Positions 36,319-46,741 of a DNA stretch of 64,000 nucleotides are shown piece by piece. The translations under genes were made by a program, and so were the position numbers. The DNA is taken from the NCBI RefSeq assembly GCF_030010215.1, contig NZ_JASCRR010000007.1:1-64000 (forward strand), in the 5' to 3' direction. A model generated the notes under the pieces. It saw only the letters and a list, made by a program, of their open reading frames with translations. It did no database searches and was not told where the DNA came from. Each line of letters begins with the position of its first letter. Position 1 is the stretch's first letter. The DNA comes from Tianweitania sp. UT-5YL-CI-8 (GTDB taxonomy: Bacteria > Pseudomonadota > Alphaproteobacteria > Rhizobiales > Rhizobiaceae).

Positions 36319-37170
36319 ATGTATGGCATTCCCGTTTCCGACCTGATCCTGCTTGCCGTCTCGCTGTTGGCGGCAGGCGCCATCACCGGCCTCCTCGCCG
36401 GTGTCTTTGGGGTCGGCGGCGGCGCGGTCGCCGTGCCTGTGTTGTACGAGCTGTTCCGCATTCTCGAAGTGCCGGAAGAGGTTCGGATGCCGCTGTGCAT
36501 CGGCACCTCGCTCGCCATCATCATTCCGACCTCCATCCGTTCCTTCCGCGCCCATTTCGCCAAGGGTGCGGTCGACATGACGATCTTACGGCAATGGGCC
36601 GTTCCGGTGGTCGTCGGCGTCGTCATGGGCAGCTTCATCGCACGGTATGCGCCCGAGGAGCTGTTCAAGATCGTCTTCGTTCTGGTAGCCGGCGTTTCGG
36701 CCATCCGGCTGCTTTTCGGCAAGGACAGCTGGCGGTTCGGGCTCGATATGCCCGGCAAGCTTCTCATGACCGTCTACGGCTGGATCATCGGCCTCCTTTC
36801 GGCCTTGATGGGCATTGGCGGAGGGCAATTGTCCAACCTGTTCATGACTTTCTATGGCAGGCCGATCCACCAGGCGGTGGCGACGTCTTCGGGGCTCGGC
36901 ATCCTGATCTCCATCCCCGGCGCCATCGGCTACATCTATGCGGGCTGGCCGCGCGCCGCGGAATTTCCAGACGTCGCCGCCCTGCAGCCACCCCTAGCGC
37001 TCGGCTACGTCTCGCTGATCGGATTGCTGCTGTTCATCCCCACCAGCATCATGACCGCGCCAGTCGGCGCCCGCCTCGCCCACTCCTTGTCCAAGCGTCG
37101 GCTGGAAGTCGCCTTCGGCATCTTCCTGCTGCTGATCTGCCTGCGCTTTGCCTGGAGCCTGTTCGTCTGA
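36319..37170 (+). CDS. TauE/SafE-family membrane transporter
   Basis: The 283-residue integral membrane protein has about eight helices and two inverted-topology halves with GVFGVGGGAVAVP and MGIGGGQLSNLF, the TauE/SafE signatures. The family exports sulfite, sulfoacetate and other anions. Substrate cannot be inferred. It is divergent from grpE. Confidence 0.88.
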   Translation: MYGIPVSDLILLAVSLLAAGAITGLLAGVFGVGGGAVAVPVLYELFRILEVPEEVRMPLCIGTSLAIIIPTSIRSFRAHFAKGAVDMTILRQWAVPVVVGVVMGSFIARYAPEELFKIVFVLVAGVSAIRLLFGKDSWRFGLDMPGKLLMTVYGWIIGLLSALMGIGGGQLSNLFMTFYGRPIHQAVATSSGLGILISIPGAIGYIYAGWPRAAEFPDVAALQPPLALGYVSLIGLLLFIPTSIMTAPVGARLAHSLSKRRLEVAFGIFLLLICLRFAWSLFV

Positions 37171-37244
37171 TTGCCGCTTGTCGGCGACGGGGAAATGGCC
37201 TTATCAATTGCCACCCTGGCTAAGGAAGGCGCGCAGAGCAGACC

Positions 37245-38192
37245 ATGACGATGAGCGGCTCCAGACTGGACGATGCGGCCCGTGCAGCCTGGCTGTATTA
37301 TGTTGCCGGCAACACGCAGGACCAGATCGCCGCGAAGCTCGGTGTTTCCCGGCAATCCGCCCAACGTCTGGTGTCGCTGGCCCAGACCGAGGGATTGGTC
37401 AAGGTGCGGATCGACCATCCCATCGCACAATGCCTGACGCTGTCGCGGCAATTGGCAGACCGTTTCGGCCTCGCTTTCGTCGAGGTCGTCCCTTCCGATC
37501 CGGGATCGGATTCGACCACGCTCGGCGTGGCTCAGGCCACCGGCGCGGAGATCGAACGCTGGCTACGCCGCGAGGAGCCGACCATCATCGCGATGGGTAC
37601 CGGCCGCACGCTGAAGGCTGCCATCGAACAGCTGCCGCCGATCGAATGCCTGCAGCACAAGGTGGTTTCGCTGACCGGCAACATCGCGCCCGATGGTTCG
37701 GCTGCCTTCTACAATGTCGTCTTCACCATGGCCGACACAGTCAAGTCGCGCTCCTTCCCGATGCCGCTGCCGGTCATCGTCTCCTCGCTTGAGGAGCGGA
37801 ACATGCTGCAGGGCCAACCGATGATCCGCTCAACCCTGGATCTCGCCGCACAGGCCAATGTCGCCTTCATCGGCATAGGCGACCTCAGCGATTCCGCACC
37901 GCTCTATCTCGACGGATTCATCACCCGCGACGACCTCAGCGCATTGCAGCAGGCGGGTGCCGTGGGAGAGATCGTCGGCCGCGCCTTCGACGCCGAAGGA
38001 CGCGTGGTCGAGGGCCTGACCAATGACAGGGTGGCGAGTGCTGTCCTGCCCGATCCGGCACGCTGCACCATCATTGCCAGCGCGATGGGAAAGCGAAAGC
38101 TGCCCGCCATAGCCGCTGCCATACGCGGCAAAATGATCAACGGCCTGATCACCGACGAGATCACCGCGGAAGCGCTGCTGCAACATCGCTAG
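37245..38192 (+). CDS. SorC/DeoR-type sugar-binding transcriptional regulator
   Basis: The 315-residue protein has an N-terminal helix-turn-helix (YYVAGNTQDQIAAKLGVSRQSAQRLV) and a SorC sugar-binding domain (AMGTGRTLKAAIEQLPPIE, FIGIGDLSDSAPLYLDG). It probably senses a phosphorylated sugar or polyol and controls the polyol operon starting at 39534, from which it is separated by a LysR gene. A large inverted repeat over the operon promoter is a likely operator. Confidence 0.88.
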   Translation: MTMSGSRLDDAARAAWLYYVAGNTQDQIAAKLGVSRQSAQRLVSLAQTEGLVKVRIDHPIAQCLTLSRQLADRFGLAFVEVVPSDPGSDSTTLGVAQATGAEIERWLRREEPTIIAMGTGRTLKAAIEQLPPIECLQHKVVSLTGNIAPDGSAAFYNVVFTMADTVKSRSFPMPLPVIVSSLEERNMLQGQPMIRSTLDLAAQANVAFIGIGDLSDSAPLYLDGFITRDDLSALQQAGAVGEIVGRAFDAEGRVVEGLTNDRVASAVLPDPARCTIIASAMGKRKLPAIAAAIRGKMINGLITDEITAEALLQHR

Positions 38193-38194
38193 GA

Positions 38195-38383
38195 TCAGCG
38201 ACGGCGTGGCGCGGGATCCTTGCCGTCAATGACGCCGACATCGCGCTGAAGGTGATCCGGCAGTGTTCTCAGATCGACGATCCGCTTGCGCCGGGGGAGC
38301 CGGAACGGTGCGCGCAGAAGCAGCAGCAGGATGGCGACAAAGCCGATGGGCCGCCTGGAGGTATGCATTTCGCAGATGCTCAT
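38195..38383 (-). CDS. Small DUF1127-like protein
   Basis: The 62-residue, highly basic protein ends RIVDLRTLPDHLQRDVGVIDG, matching the DUF1127 motif (leucine-rich helix ending in DxG). GGAAGGAC lies 7 bp before its ATG at 38383. Small DUF1127 proteins in rhizobia act in RNA turnover and phosphate or stress adaptation in some cases. It is divergent from the LysR gene, which may control it. The motif is loose, so confidence is moderate. Confidence 0.6.
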   Translation of the reverse strand: MSICEMHTSRRPIGFVAILLLLLRAPFRLPRRKRIVDLRTLPDHLQRDVGVIDGKDPAPRRR

Positions 38384-38506
38384 GACGTTTGTCCTTCCAT
38401 CACAGACGGTCGCCTTGACCCTCGTGCTTTGTTTGTGCCGTGGACTCTGACGTCAAAACACTTGCATTTCCAATCGAATGACGATCTCCTGACATAAGGA
38501 GATTTA

Positions 38507-39400
38507 ATGGATAGAATCGACCTTCTGCCACCCCTGACCGCCGTTCGCGCCTTTCATGCGGTGGCCCGCCACCTGAGCTTCACCAAGGCTGCTGAAGAGT
38601 TGAGCATGACGCAAGCCGCCGTCAGCTATCAGATCAAGGTGCTGGAAGACCGCGTCGGCTCGGCGCTATTCCTGAGGAAACCGCGCCAGATCGAGCTCAC
38701 GGAAGCGGGCCTGAGGCTACAGCCCGGCGTGGCCGAAGCTTTCGCGCTGATAACAGACGCTTATGCCGCCGCACGCGGCGAAGCCGGCGGCATTCTCAAC
38801 ATCACCAGCGCACCGACTTTCGCGTCGAACTGGCTGGCACGCCGGATCGGCTCGTTCCAGATGGCCAATCCGAAACTCGCCGTACGTTTCGAAACCTCGG
38901 GAAAGGTCTTCGATCTCGGCCGAGAGGGCTACGATGTCGGAATTCGCGTTGGATATGGCGACTGGCCGGGCATGGCAGCACATCTGATCATGAAAACCCC
39001 TTTCACACCGATGCTCAGCCCCAACCTGCTGCAACGCGCAGGCCCTCTGAACAGGCCGGCGGATTTGCTGAAGCTGCCCATTCTCGATCCAAACGACATA
39101 TGGTGGGAGCAATGGTTCGAGGCTGCCGGCCTACCGCGCAATGTGCTTCAAGACCGGCCGGCCAACAATTTCGGCTCTCAGGCGCTGGAAGCGAGTGCCG
39201 CCATCGCAGGGCACGGTGTTGCCATCCTGACTCCGAATTTCGTCGTGGACGAGTTGCGGGATGGACGCCTCGTGCAGCCTTTCGACCTCGTCGCCCGCGA
39301 TACGAAAGCGCATTGGCTGGTCTATCCCGAGACACGACGCAATGTGCCCAAGATCAAGGCGTTCCGCGAGTGGCTGCTCGCCGAAGCGGATGGCGAATAG
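38507..39400 (+). CDS. LysR-family regulator, GcvA-like
   Basis: The 297-residue protein has the LysR winged helix-turn-helix (LTAVRAFHAVARHLSFTKAA, MTQAAVSYQIKVLEDRVG) typical of the GcvA/AmpR subgroup and a periplasmic-binding-like effector domain. It is divergent from the small DUF1127 gene, a frequent rhizobial arrangement, and may control it. It interrupts the stretch between the SorC regulator and the polyol operon. Ligand unknown. Confidence 0.9.
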   Translation: MDRIDLLPPLTAVRAFHAVARHLSFTKAAEELSMTQAAVSYQIKVLEDRVGSALFLRKPRQIELTEAGLRLQPGVAEAFALITDAYAAARGEAGGILNITSAPTFASNWLARRIGSFQMANPKLAVRFETSGKVFDLGREGYDVGIRVGYGDWPGMAAHLIMKTPFTPMLSPNLLQRAGPLNRPADLLKLPILDPNDIWWEQWFEAAGLPRNVLQDRPANNFGSQALEASAAIAGHGVAILTPNFVVDELRDGRLVQPFDLVARDTKAHWLVYPETRRNVPKIKAFREWLLAEADGE

Positions 39401-39473
39401 ACTTTTCCATCGGCTTCGAAACCAGCGCTTGCTGCAGCGCAGCGACGATTTCGCTTGACCTTTCCAAAGATTA

Positions 39474-39510
39474 AATGAGTAATTGCCCACACACAAAGCA
39501 TTTGCTCATT
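39474..39510. promoter_or_regulatory. 13-bp inverted repeat over the polyol operon promoter
   Basis: AATGAGTAATTGC (39474-39486) and GCATTTGCTCATT (39498-39510) match at 11 of 13 inverted positions with an 11-bp spacer. The left half overlaps a likely -10 (AGTAAT, 39478-39483), 17 bp after TTGACC (39455-39460). This fits a SorC-type repressor site. The binding protein is inferred. Confidence 0.5.
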
Positions 39511-39533
39511 AGTGTGAACCAGGGAGGGTTTCC

Positions 39534-40847
39534 ATGAAAGCCAAAACGCTCGCGTTGAGCGCATGTTCGCTGCTGGCCATGATGATGGCCGCGAAGGCAG
39601 AGACGCTGACCATCGCCACCGTCAACAACGGTGACATGATCCGCATGCAAAAGCTGACCGACGACTTCACCGGCAAGAACCCGGATATCCAGCTTCAGTG
39701 GGTGACGTTGGAAGAAAACGTGCTGCGTGAGCGTGTCACGACCGACATTGCGACCAAGGGCGGCCAATACGACATCCTCACCATCGGCAACTATGAAGTG
39801 CCGATCTGGGCCAAGCAGGGCTGGCTTCTCGAGCTCAACGACCTCGGCTCGAACTACGACATGGACGACCTCCTGCCGGCTATTCGGGGCGGACTGTCGG
39901 TGGAAGGCAAGCTCTATGCGGCGCCATTCTACGGCGAATCCGCCATGACCATCTACCGCACAGATCTGCTTGAAAAGGCCGGCATGAAGATGCCGGAAGA
40001 GCCGACCTGGGAATTCATCGGCGAGGCCGCGCGCAAGATCACCGACCGTGCGGCCGGCGTCAACGGCATCTGCCTTCGCGGCAAGGCCGGCTGGGGCGAA
40101 AACATGGCCTTCGTCACCGCACTGGCCAACTCCTTCGGCGCACGCTGGTTCGACGAACAGTGGAAGCCACAGTTCGACCAGCCCGAATGGAAGGAAGCAT
40201 TGCAGTTCTATGTCGACCTGATGAAGGATGCCGGACCGCAGGGCGCTTCGGCCAACGGTTTTAACGAGAACCTGACGCTGTTCCAGCAGGGCAAGTGCGG
40301 CATGTGGATGGACGCCACCAGCGCCGGCTCCTTCGTGTCGAACCCCAAGGATTCGACCGTCGCCGACAAGGTTGCCTATACCGTGTTCCCCTCCAAGGGC
40401 GAATTCAAGAACCACGGCAACTGGTTGTGGTCTTGGAACCTCGCAGTGCCGGCAAGCTCGCAGAAGGCCGACGCAGCGAAGAAGTTCATCTCCTGGGCGA
40501 CCGACAAGGCCTACACCGAGCTCGTCGCATCGAAGGAAGGCTGGGCCAACGTGCCTCCGGGCACCCGCACCTCGCTCTACAAGAACGATAACTATCTGAA
40601 GGCCGCAACTTTCGCAGCGACCACTCTGGCTGCGATGGACGCCGCCGACATCACCAAGCCAACCGTCAAGCCGGTGCCATATACAGGCGGTCAGTTCGTC
40701 GCCATTCCCGAGTTCCAGGGCATCGGAACGACCGTTGGCCAGCTCTTCTCGGCTGTTATCGCCGGGCAGTCCACGGTCGATGACGCGCTCGCTCAGGCAC
40801 AGTCGATCACGACGCGTGAAATGACACGCGCGGGCTACATCAAGTAA
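39534..40847 (+). CDS. smoE: Polyol ABC transporter substrate-binding protein, SmoE-like
   Basis: The 437-residue family 1 extracellular solute-binding protein has a signal peptide (LALSACSLLAMMMAAKA) and SmoE/MtlE-like sequence (ETLTIATVNNGDMIRMQKLTDDF, TEEPTW-type hinge). GGGAGGG lies before the ATG. It captures sorbitol, mannitol or related polyols in the periplasm. First gene of the operon smoEFGK-smoS-mtlK-HAD-FGGY. Which polyol binds cannot be read from sequence. Confidence 0.88.
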   Translation: MKAKTLALSACSLLAMMMAAKAETLTIATVNNGDMIRMQKLTDDFTGKNPDIQLQWVTLEENVLRERVTTDIATKGGQYDILTIGNYEVPIWAKQGWLLELNDLGSNYDMDDLLPAIRGGLSVEGKLYAAPFYGESAMTIYRTDLLEKAGMKMPEEPTWEFIGEAARKITDRAAGVNGICLRGKAGWGENMAFVTALANSFGARWFDEQWKPQFDQPEWKEALQFYVDLMKDAGPQGASANGFNENLTLFQQGKCGMWMDATSAGSFVSNPKDSTVADKVAYTVFPSKGEFKNHGNWLWSWNLAVPASSQKADAAKKFISWATDKAYTELVASKEGWANVPPGTRTSLYKNDNYLKAATFAATTLAAMDAADITKPTVKPVPYTGGQFVAIPEFQGIGTTVGQLFSAVIAGQSTVDDALAQAQSITTREMTRAGYIK

Positions 40848-41005
40848 GCTCCTCTCCGGACAAGCACCCGGCTTCCGGCCGGGTGCCCTCTCCTGCTCAA
40901 GGCATGCCTTCTCGAAGCAGGACGCTCCGACGCGGTCATTGCGGCAGCGCCGGAAACCCGGTTCCCAAACCACGCACTCAGCATGCAGACGCGGGAGGAA
41001 ACGCA

Positions 41006-41878
41006 ATGGCCACGCGAAACACAAGCACGCTTGCTCGGTTCATGATGGCGCCCGCCGTCGGTCTGCTGCTGATCTGGATGATCGTGCCGCTGGCGATGAC
41101 GCTGTGGTATTCGTTCCAGAACTACAATCTGCTCAACCCCATCAACCGCAGTTGGGCAGGCTTCGAGAACTACTATTATTTCTACACCGATCCGGCCTTC
41201 TGGCAGTCGATCGCCAACACCATGACGATCGTGCTCGGCGTGCTTGCCATTACCGTCATCGGCGGCATCCTGCTCGCGATCCTGATCGATCAGCCGATGT
41301 TCGGCCAGGGCTTCGTCCGTATCCTGGTGATCTCACCCTTCTTCGTCATGCCGCCGGTGGCCGCGCTGATCTGGAAGAACATGATCATGCACCCGAGCTA
41401 CGGCGTGTTCGCCGACATGGCGCGCTGGCTCGGCTTCCAGCCCATCGACTGGTTCGGCCAATATCCTCTGCTGTCGATCGTCATCATCGTCGCCTGGCAA
41501 TGGCTGCCTTTCGCCACGCTGATCCTGCTGACGGCCCTTCAGTCGCTCGACGGCGAGCAGAAAGAGGCAGCGGAGATGGACGGCGCCGGCGTGCTCAGCC
41601 GCTTCATCCACTTAACATTGCCGCATCTGGCGCGCTCGATCACGGTGGTGATCCTGATTCAGACCATCTTCCTGCTCGCGGTCTACGCCGAGATCCTAGT
41701 GACCACCAATGGCGGCCCCGGCTTCGCCTCCACCAACCTCGCCTTCCTGATCTACCGCACGGCTCTGCTGTCCTATGACGTAGGTGGCGCATCGGCAGGC
41801 GGTGTCATTGCAGTCATCCTCGCCAACATCGTCGCCTTCTTCCTGATGCGCACGGTCGGCAAGAACCTGGACCGGTAG
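41006..41878 (+). CDS. smoF: Polyol ABC transporter permease, SmoF-like
   Basis: The 290-residue binding-protein-dependent permease has six transmembrane helices and the EAA motif (EKKEAAEMDGAGVLSRF-like, QKEAAEMDGA). The ATG at 41006, preceded by GGGAGGAA, gives ATRNTSTLARFMMAPAV. It forms the membrane channel with SmoG. Confidence 0.9.
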   Translation: MATRNTSTLARFMMAPAVGLLLIWMIVPLAMTLWYSFQNYNLLNPINRSWAGFENYYYFYTDPAFWQSIANTMTIVLGVLAITVIGGILLAILIDQPMFGQGFVRILVISPFFVMPPVAALIWKNMIMHPSYGVFADMARWLGFQPIDWFGQYPLLSIVIIVAWQWLPFATLILLTALQSLDGEQKEAAEMDGAGVLSRFIHLTLPHLARSITVVILIQTIFLLAVYAEILVTTNGGPGFASTNLAFLIYRTALLSYDVGGASAGGVIAVILANIVAFFLMRTVGKNLDR

Positions 41879-41887
41879 GAGAACATC

Positions 41888-42714
<827 letters not shown>

Positions 42715-42723
42715 GACACGACA

Positions 42724-43725
42724 ATGGGCATGATCGAACTCAAAGGCGTCCACAAATCCTTCGGCGGCACCAATGTCATTCCGAAGGTGGACCTGGCGAT
42801 CCAGAACGGCGAATTCGTCGTCTTCGTCGGACCTTCGGGCTGCGGCAAGTCCACCTTGCTCCGGCTTATCGCCGGCTTGGAGGATACGACCTCCGGTCAC
42901 ATCACCATCGACGGTCGGGATGTCACCGGCGAGCCGCCGGCCAAGCGCGGTCTTGCCATGGTGTTCCAGTCTTATGCGCTTTATCCGCATATGAGCGTCT
43001 ACAAGAACATCGCCTTTCCGCTGAAAATGGCCGGTATCGACCCCGCGGAGATCGACCGCAAGGTCAAGGCGGCGGCCGCCACGCTCAACCTCACCAACTA
43101 CCTGGAACGCCGCCCTGGGCAGCTCTCCGGCGGCCAGCGCCAGCGCGTCGCCATTGGCCGGGCCATCGTGCGCCAGCCCAAGGCGTTCCTGTTCGATGAG
43201 CCGCTCTCCAACCTCGACGCCTCGCTGCGCGGGACGATGCGGCTGGAGATTTCCGAGCTGCACCACCAGCTCAAGACCACCATGATCTACGTCACCCACG
43301 ACCAGGTCGAAGCCATGACCATGGCCGACAAGATCGTCGTGCTGAATGCCGGCAATATCGAGCAGGTCGGTTCGCCGATGGACCTCTATCGCAACCCGCG
43401 CAACCTGTTCGTGGCGGGATTCATCGGCTCGCCCCGCATGAACCTGATCTCCGGCAAGGCAGCCGAGGAGCGTGGCGCAACCACCATCGGCATTCGTCCC
43501 GAGCATGTCTCGATTTCCAAAACAGAGGGAAAGTGGAGCGGCACGGTCGGTGTTGCCGAGCATCTCGGCTCCGACACCTTCCTGCATGTCCACACCGATG
43601 GTGTAGGAACGATCACCGTGCGCACCAGCGGCGAAGTCGGCCTTGACCATGGCGCCAACGTCTGGCTGACGCCGCAACCCGACAAGCTGCACCGCTTCGA
43701 CAAAGAAGGATTGGCAATCGCATGA
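42724..43725 (+). CDS. smoK: Polyol ABC transporter ATPase, SmoK/UgpC-like
   Basis: The 333-residue ATPase has Walker [10 protein letters not shown], signature LSGGQRQR, Walker [13 protein letters not shown] and an OB-fold C-terminal regulatory domain. It powers the SmoEFG importer. The ATG at 42724 gives [14 protein letters not shown]. It overlaps smoS by ATGA (43722-43725). Confidence 0.93.
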   Translation: MGMIELKGVHKSFGGTNVIPKVDLAIQNGEFVVFVGPSGCGKSTLLRLIAGLEDTTSGHITIDGRDVTGEPPAKRGLAMVFQSYALYPHMSVYKNIAFPLKMAGIDPAEIDRKVKAAAATLNLTNYLERRPGQLSGGQRQRVAIGRAIVRQPKAFLFDEPLSNLDASLRGTMRLEISELHHQLKTTMIYVTHDQVEAMTMADKIVVLNAGNIEQVGSPMDLYRNPRNLFVAGFIGSPRMNLISGKAAEERGATTIGIRPEHVSISKTEGKWSGTVGVAEHLGSDTFLHVHTDGVGTITVRTSGEVGLDHGANVWLTPQPDKLHRFDKEGLAIA

Positions 43726-44495
43726 CCCGGCTCCAAGGCAAATCCGCTCTCATCACGGGTTCGGCGCGCGGCATCGGACGCGCCTTTGCCGAGGCCTATG
43801 TGCGGGAAGGCGCAACCGTCGCCATCGGCGACATCGACCTGGCGCGCGCCGAAGCGACGGCGAAGGAAATCGGTGCATACGCCTACGCCGTGCAGCTCGA
43901 CGTCACCGACCAGGCATCCATCGATGCCGCTATTCAGGCCGTCGACGACAGGACCGGCGGCATCGACATCCTGATCAACAACGCAGCGCTGTTCGACCTC
44001 GCGCCCATCGCCGAGATCACCCGCGCAAGCTATGACAAGCTCTTTTCCGTCAATGTCGCCGGCACGCTGTTCACCCTGCAGGCTGCCGCCCGCTCGATGA
44101 TAAAGCGTGGTCAGGGCGGCAAGATCATCAATATGGCGAGCCAGGCCGGTCGGCGCGGCGAGGCTGTGGTGGCGATCTATTGCGCGACCAAGGCGACCGT
44201 CATCAGCCTCACCCAGTCGGCAGGGCTCGATCTGATCAAGTATGGCATCAACGTCAATGCGATTGCGCCCGGCGTGGTCGACGGCGAGCATTGGGATCAT
44301 GTCGATTCGCTGTTTGCCCGCTATGAAAACCGTCCGCTCGGCGAGAAGAAGAGGCTCGTCGGCGAGGGCGTCCCGTATGGTCGCATGGGTACGGCGCATG
44401 ACCTGACCGGCATGGCGGTGTTCCTGGCGTCCGCCGAGGCAGACTACATCGTCGCCCAGACCTACAATGTCGACGGTGGCAACTGGATGAGCTGA
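43722..44495 (+). CDS. smoS: Sorbitol dehydrogenase, SmoS-type SDR
   Basis: The 257-residue short-chain dehydrogenase has the Rossmann motif [12 protein letters not shown], the catalytic Ser and YxxxK (NMASQAG, YCATKAT). It resembles the rhodobacterial SmoS sorbitol dehydrogenase (L-iditol dehydrogenase), oxidising D-glucitol to fructose. Its overlap with smoK places it in the operon. Confidence 0.88.
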   Translation: MTRLQGKSALITGSARGIGRAFAEAYVREGATVAIGDIDLARAEATAKEIGAYAYAVQLDVTDQASIDAAIQAVDDRTGGIDILINNAALFDLAPIAEITRASYDKLFSVNVAGTLFTLQAAARSMIKRGQGGKIINMASQAGRRGEAVVAIYCATKATVISLTQSAGLDLIKYGINVNAIAPGVVDGEHWDHVDSLFARYENRPLGEKKRLVGEGVPYGRMGTAHDLTGMAVFLASAEADYIVAQTYNVDGGNWMS

Positions 44496-44568
44496 ATGGA
44501 TTCCTTTTCCCGCTCGCGCGGAGAAGGGACCACGAGCGCCGACGCACCCAACAAGAAGGCGTCTTGAC

Positions 44569-46047
44569 ATGACAACCAAACTCTCCCTCGCCAGCCTGGC
44601 TTCGCTGCCGAAATCCGTCGGCACACCGTCCTACAAGCGCCAGGACCTGACCGCCGGCATCGTGCATTTCGGCGTCGGCAATTTCCATCGCGCGCACCAG
44701 GCGGTTTATCTCGACGATCTGTTCAATGCAGGCGTGGGCTTCGATTGGGCTCTTGTTGGTGCGGGCGTGCTGCCCTCGGACGAGGCGATGCGCTCGGTCC
44801 TCGCCGCGCAGGACAATCTGACGACGGTGGTCGAACAGGACGCCGACGTCAGTTCGGCGCGCGTCACCGGCGCGATGATCGATTATCTCAAGCCGGGCGA
44901 TGCCGAAAGCATCGTATCCAAGCTTGCAGACCCCGCCATTCGCATCGCCTCTCTGACGATCACCGAAGGCGGTTACTTCATCGATCCCGCATCGGGCAGC
45001 TTTAACCCGGCGCACCCCGACATCGCAGCCGACGCCGCGACGCCCGATAAGCCGCGCACCGTGTTCGGCCTGCTGGTCGCCGGCCTGAAGCGGCGCCGCG
45101 CCGAAGGCACGCCACCCTTCACCGTCATGTCCTGCGACAACATCCCCCACAATGGCGTGGTGACGAAGAACGCCGTCGTCGGGCTTGCCAATATCTCCGA
45201 CCCCGAACTCGCCGACTGGATCGCGGCGGAGGTTGCGTTTCCCAATGGCATGGTCGACCGCATCACCCCGGCAACCGGAGCGCGCGAAAAGACCATCGCA
45301 AAGGAGGAATTCGGCATCGACGATCAATGGCCGGTGTTTTGCGAAAGCTTCAAGCAGTGGGTGCTTGAAGACAACTTCCCAGCCGGTCGACCGCCGCTGG
45401 AAAAGGTCGGCGTGCAGTTCGTGCCGGATGTTTCGCCCTATGAGCACATGAAGATCCGCATCCTCAATGGCGGCCATGCCGTCATCGCCTATCCGGCAGG
45501 GCTGATGGACATCCACTTCGTCCATGAGGCGATGGAGAACGAGCTGGTCGCCGCCTTCCTGCGCAAGATCGAGACCGAAGAGATCATCCCCATCGTGCCG
45601 CCGGTGCCCGACACCGACCTCGCCGACTATTTCGCACTGATCGAGCGACGCTTCGCCAACCCCAAAATCGGCGACACCGTGCGCCGGCTGTGCCTGGACG
45701 GATCCAACCGGCAGCCAAAATTCATCCTGCCCTCCACCGCCGACCGGTTGAAGCAGGGTTTGCCCGTTCCCGGCCTGGCGCTGGAATCCGCGCTGTGGTG
45801 TCGCTACTGCTACGGCACCACCGAAAGCGGCCAGACCATCGAGCCAAACGACCCTTCCTGGGACAGGCTGCAGAAGGCGGCGAAAGCCGCGCGCGAAGAC
45901 CCGATGGCGTGGCTTGCCATGGAAGACATCTTCGGCGAGGTCGGACACTCCGAGGTGTTCCGCACAGCCTTCGCCACAGCACTCGATGCGCTGTGGAAGG
46001 ATGGGACGGAAGCCGTGCTGCGCCGCTATCTCGCCGGCGACCTGTAG
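44569..46047 (+). CDS. mtlK: Mannitol 2-dehydrogenase
   Basis: The 492-residue long-chain mannitol dehydrogenase has a nucleotide-binding start (AGIVHFGVGNFHRAHQAVYLDD) and the catalytic region (EHMKIRILNGGHAVIAYPAGL) with the polyol-specific KxxxxNxxH pattern. It oxidises D-mannitol or D-arabitol to fructose or xylulose with NAD. It ends 6 bp before the HAD gene. Confidence 0.92.
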   Translation: MTTKLSLASLASLPKSVGTPSYKRQDLTAGIVHFGVGNFHRAHQAVYLDDLFNAGVGFDWALVGAGVLPSDEAMRSVLAAQDNLTTVVEQDADVSSARVTGAMIDYLKPGDAESIVSKLADPAIRIASLTITEGGYFIDPASGSFNPAHPDIAADAATPDKPRTVFGLLVAGLKRRRAEGTPPFTVMSCDNIPHNGVVTKNAVVGLANISDPELADWIAAEVAFPNGMVDRITPATGAREKTIAKEEFGIDDQWPVFCESFKQWVLEDNFPAGRPPLEKVGVQFVPDVSPYEHMKIRILNGGHAVIAYPAGLMDIHFVHEAMENELVAAFLRKIETEEIIPIVPPVPDTDLADYFALIERRFANPKIGDTVRRLCLDGSNRQPKFILPSTADRLKQGLPVPGLALESALWCRYCYGTTESGQTIEPNDPSWDRLQKAAKAAREDPMAWLAMEDIFGEVGHSEVFRTAFATALDALWKDGTEAVLRRYLAGDL

Positions 46048-46053
46048 CCTGGC

Positions 46054-46731
46054 ATGGGCGGGAAGCCTGGCCCGGACTTGGTGATCTTCGACTGCGACGG
46101 CGTTCTCGTCGACAGCGAACCGATCTCGGTCGCGGTACTGCTGGAGGTGTTTGCCGAAGCAGGCGTGCCGGTTGGCGAGGATGTCGCCTATGCCCGCTTC
46201 CTCGGCCGCTCCATGGCATCGGTTGCCGCCATCATGGAAGACGAATTCGGGCTGGCGATCACCTCGCTGCATCTCGAATCCATACGGCTGCGGCTGTACG
46301 AACGGTTCCTGGACGAGCTCAGGCCAATTCCCGACATTGCGGAAACGCTGGACAGGCTGACCGTGGCGCGTTGCGTGGCCTCTTCCAGCCAGCCCGAGCG
46401 CATTGCCCTATCGCTTGAGATCACTGGTCTACTGGAAAGGCTCGCGCCGCATCTGTATAGTTCGAGCATGGTGAAACACGGCAAACCGGCTCCCGATCTT
46501 TTTCTCCATGCCGCAGGCGCGATGGGCTGCGATCCCGCTCGCTGCCTGGTGATCGAGGACAGCCCCGCCGGTGTCGAGGCGGCACAGCGCGCCGGCATGA
46601 AGGTGTTTGCCTTCACCGGCGGTGCGCATGCCGGCCGCAGCGGCCTCCGAAACGCCTTGGCCCCGCTTCACCCGGACCTGATCTTCGACGACATGCGCCT
46701 GCTGCCGTCGCTCCTGCACCACGCAGCCTGA
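46054..46731 (+). CDS. HAD-superfamily phosphatase
   Basis: The 225-residue protein has HAD motif I VIFDCDGVLVDSE and motif III/IV (KPAPDLFLHA, VIEDSPAGVEAA), as in phosphoglycolate or sugar-phosphate phosphatases. It lies in the polyol operon and may relieve sugar-phosphate stress or act on a specific sugar phosphate. Substrate is unknown. Confidence 0.87.
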   Translation: MGGKPGPDLVIFDCDGVLVDSEPISVAVLLEVFAEAGVPVGEDVAYARFLGRSMASVAAIMEDEFGLAITSLHLESIRLRLYERFLDELRPIPDIAETLDRLTVARCVASSSQPERIALSLEITGLLERLAPHLYSSSMVKHGKPAPDLFLHAAGAMGCDPARCLVIEDSPAGVEAAQRAGMKVFAFTGGAHAGRSGLRNALAPLHPDLIFDDMRLLPSLLHHAA

Positions 46732-46741
46732 CGTCGCCGCG

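Noticed and set aside
44254-46272. A 672-codon open frame antisense to smoS-mtlK-HAD
   Set aside because: It covers three well-supported genes in the opposite direction; codon-bias shadow.
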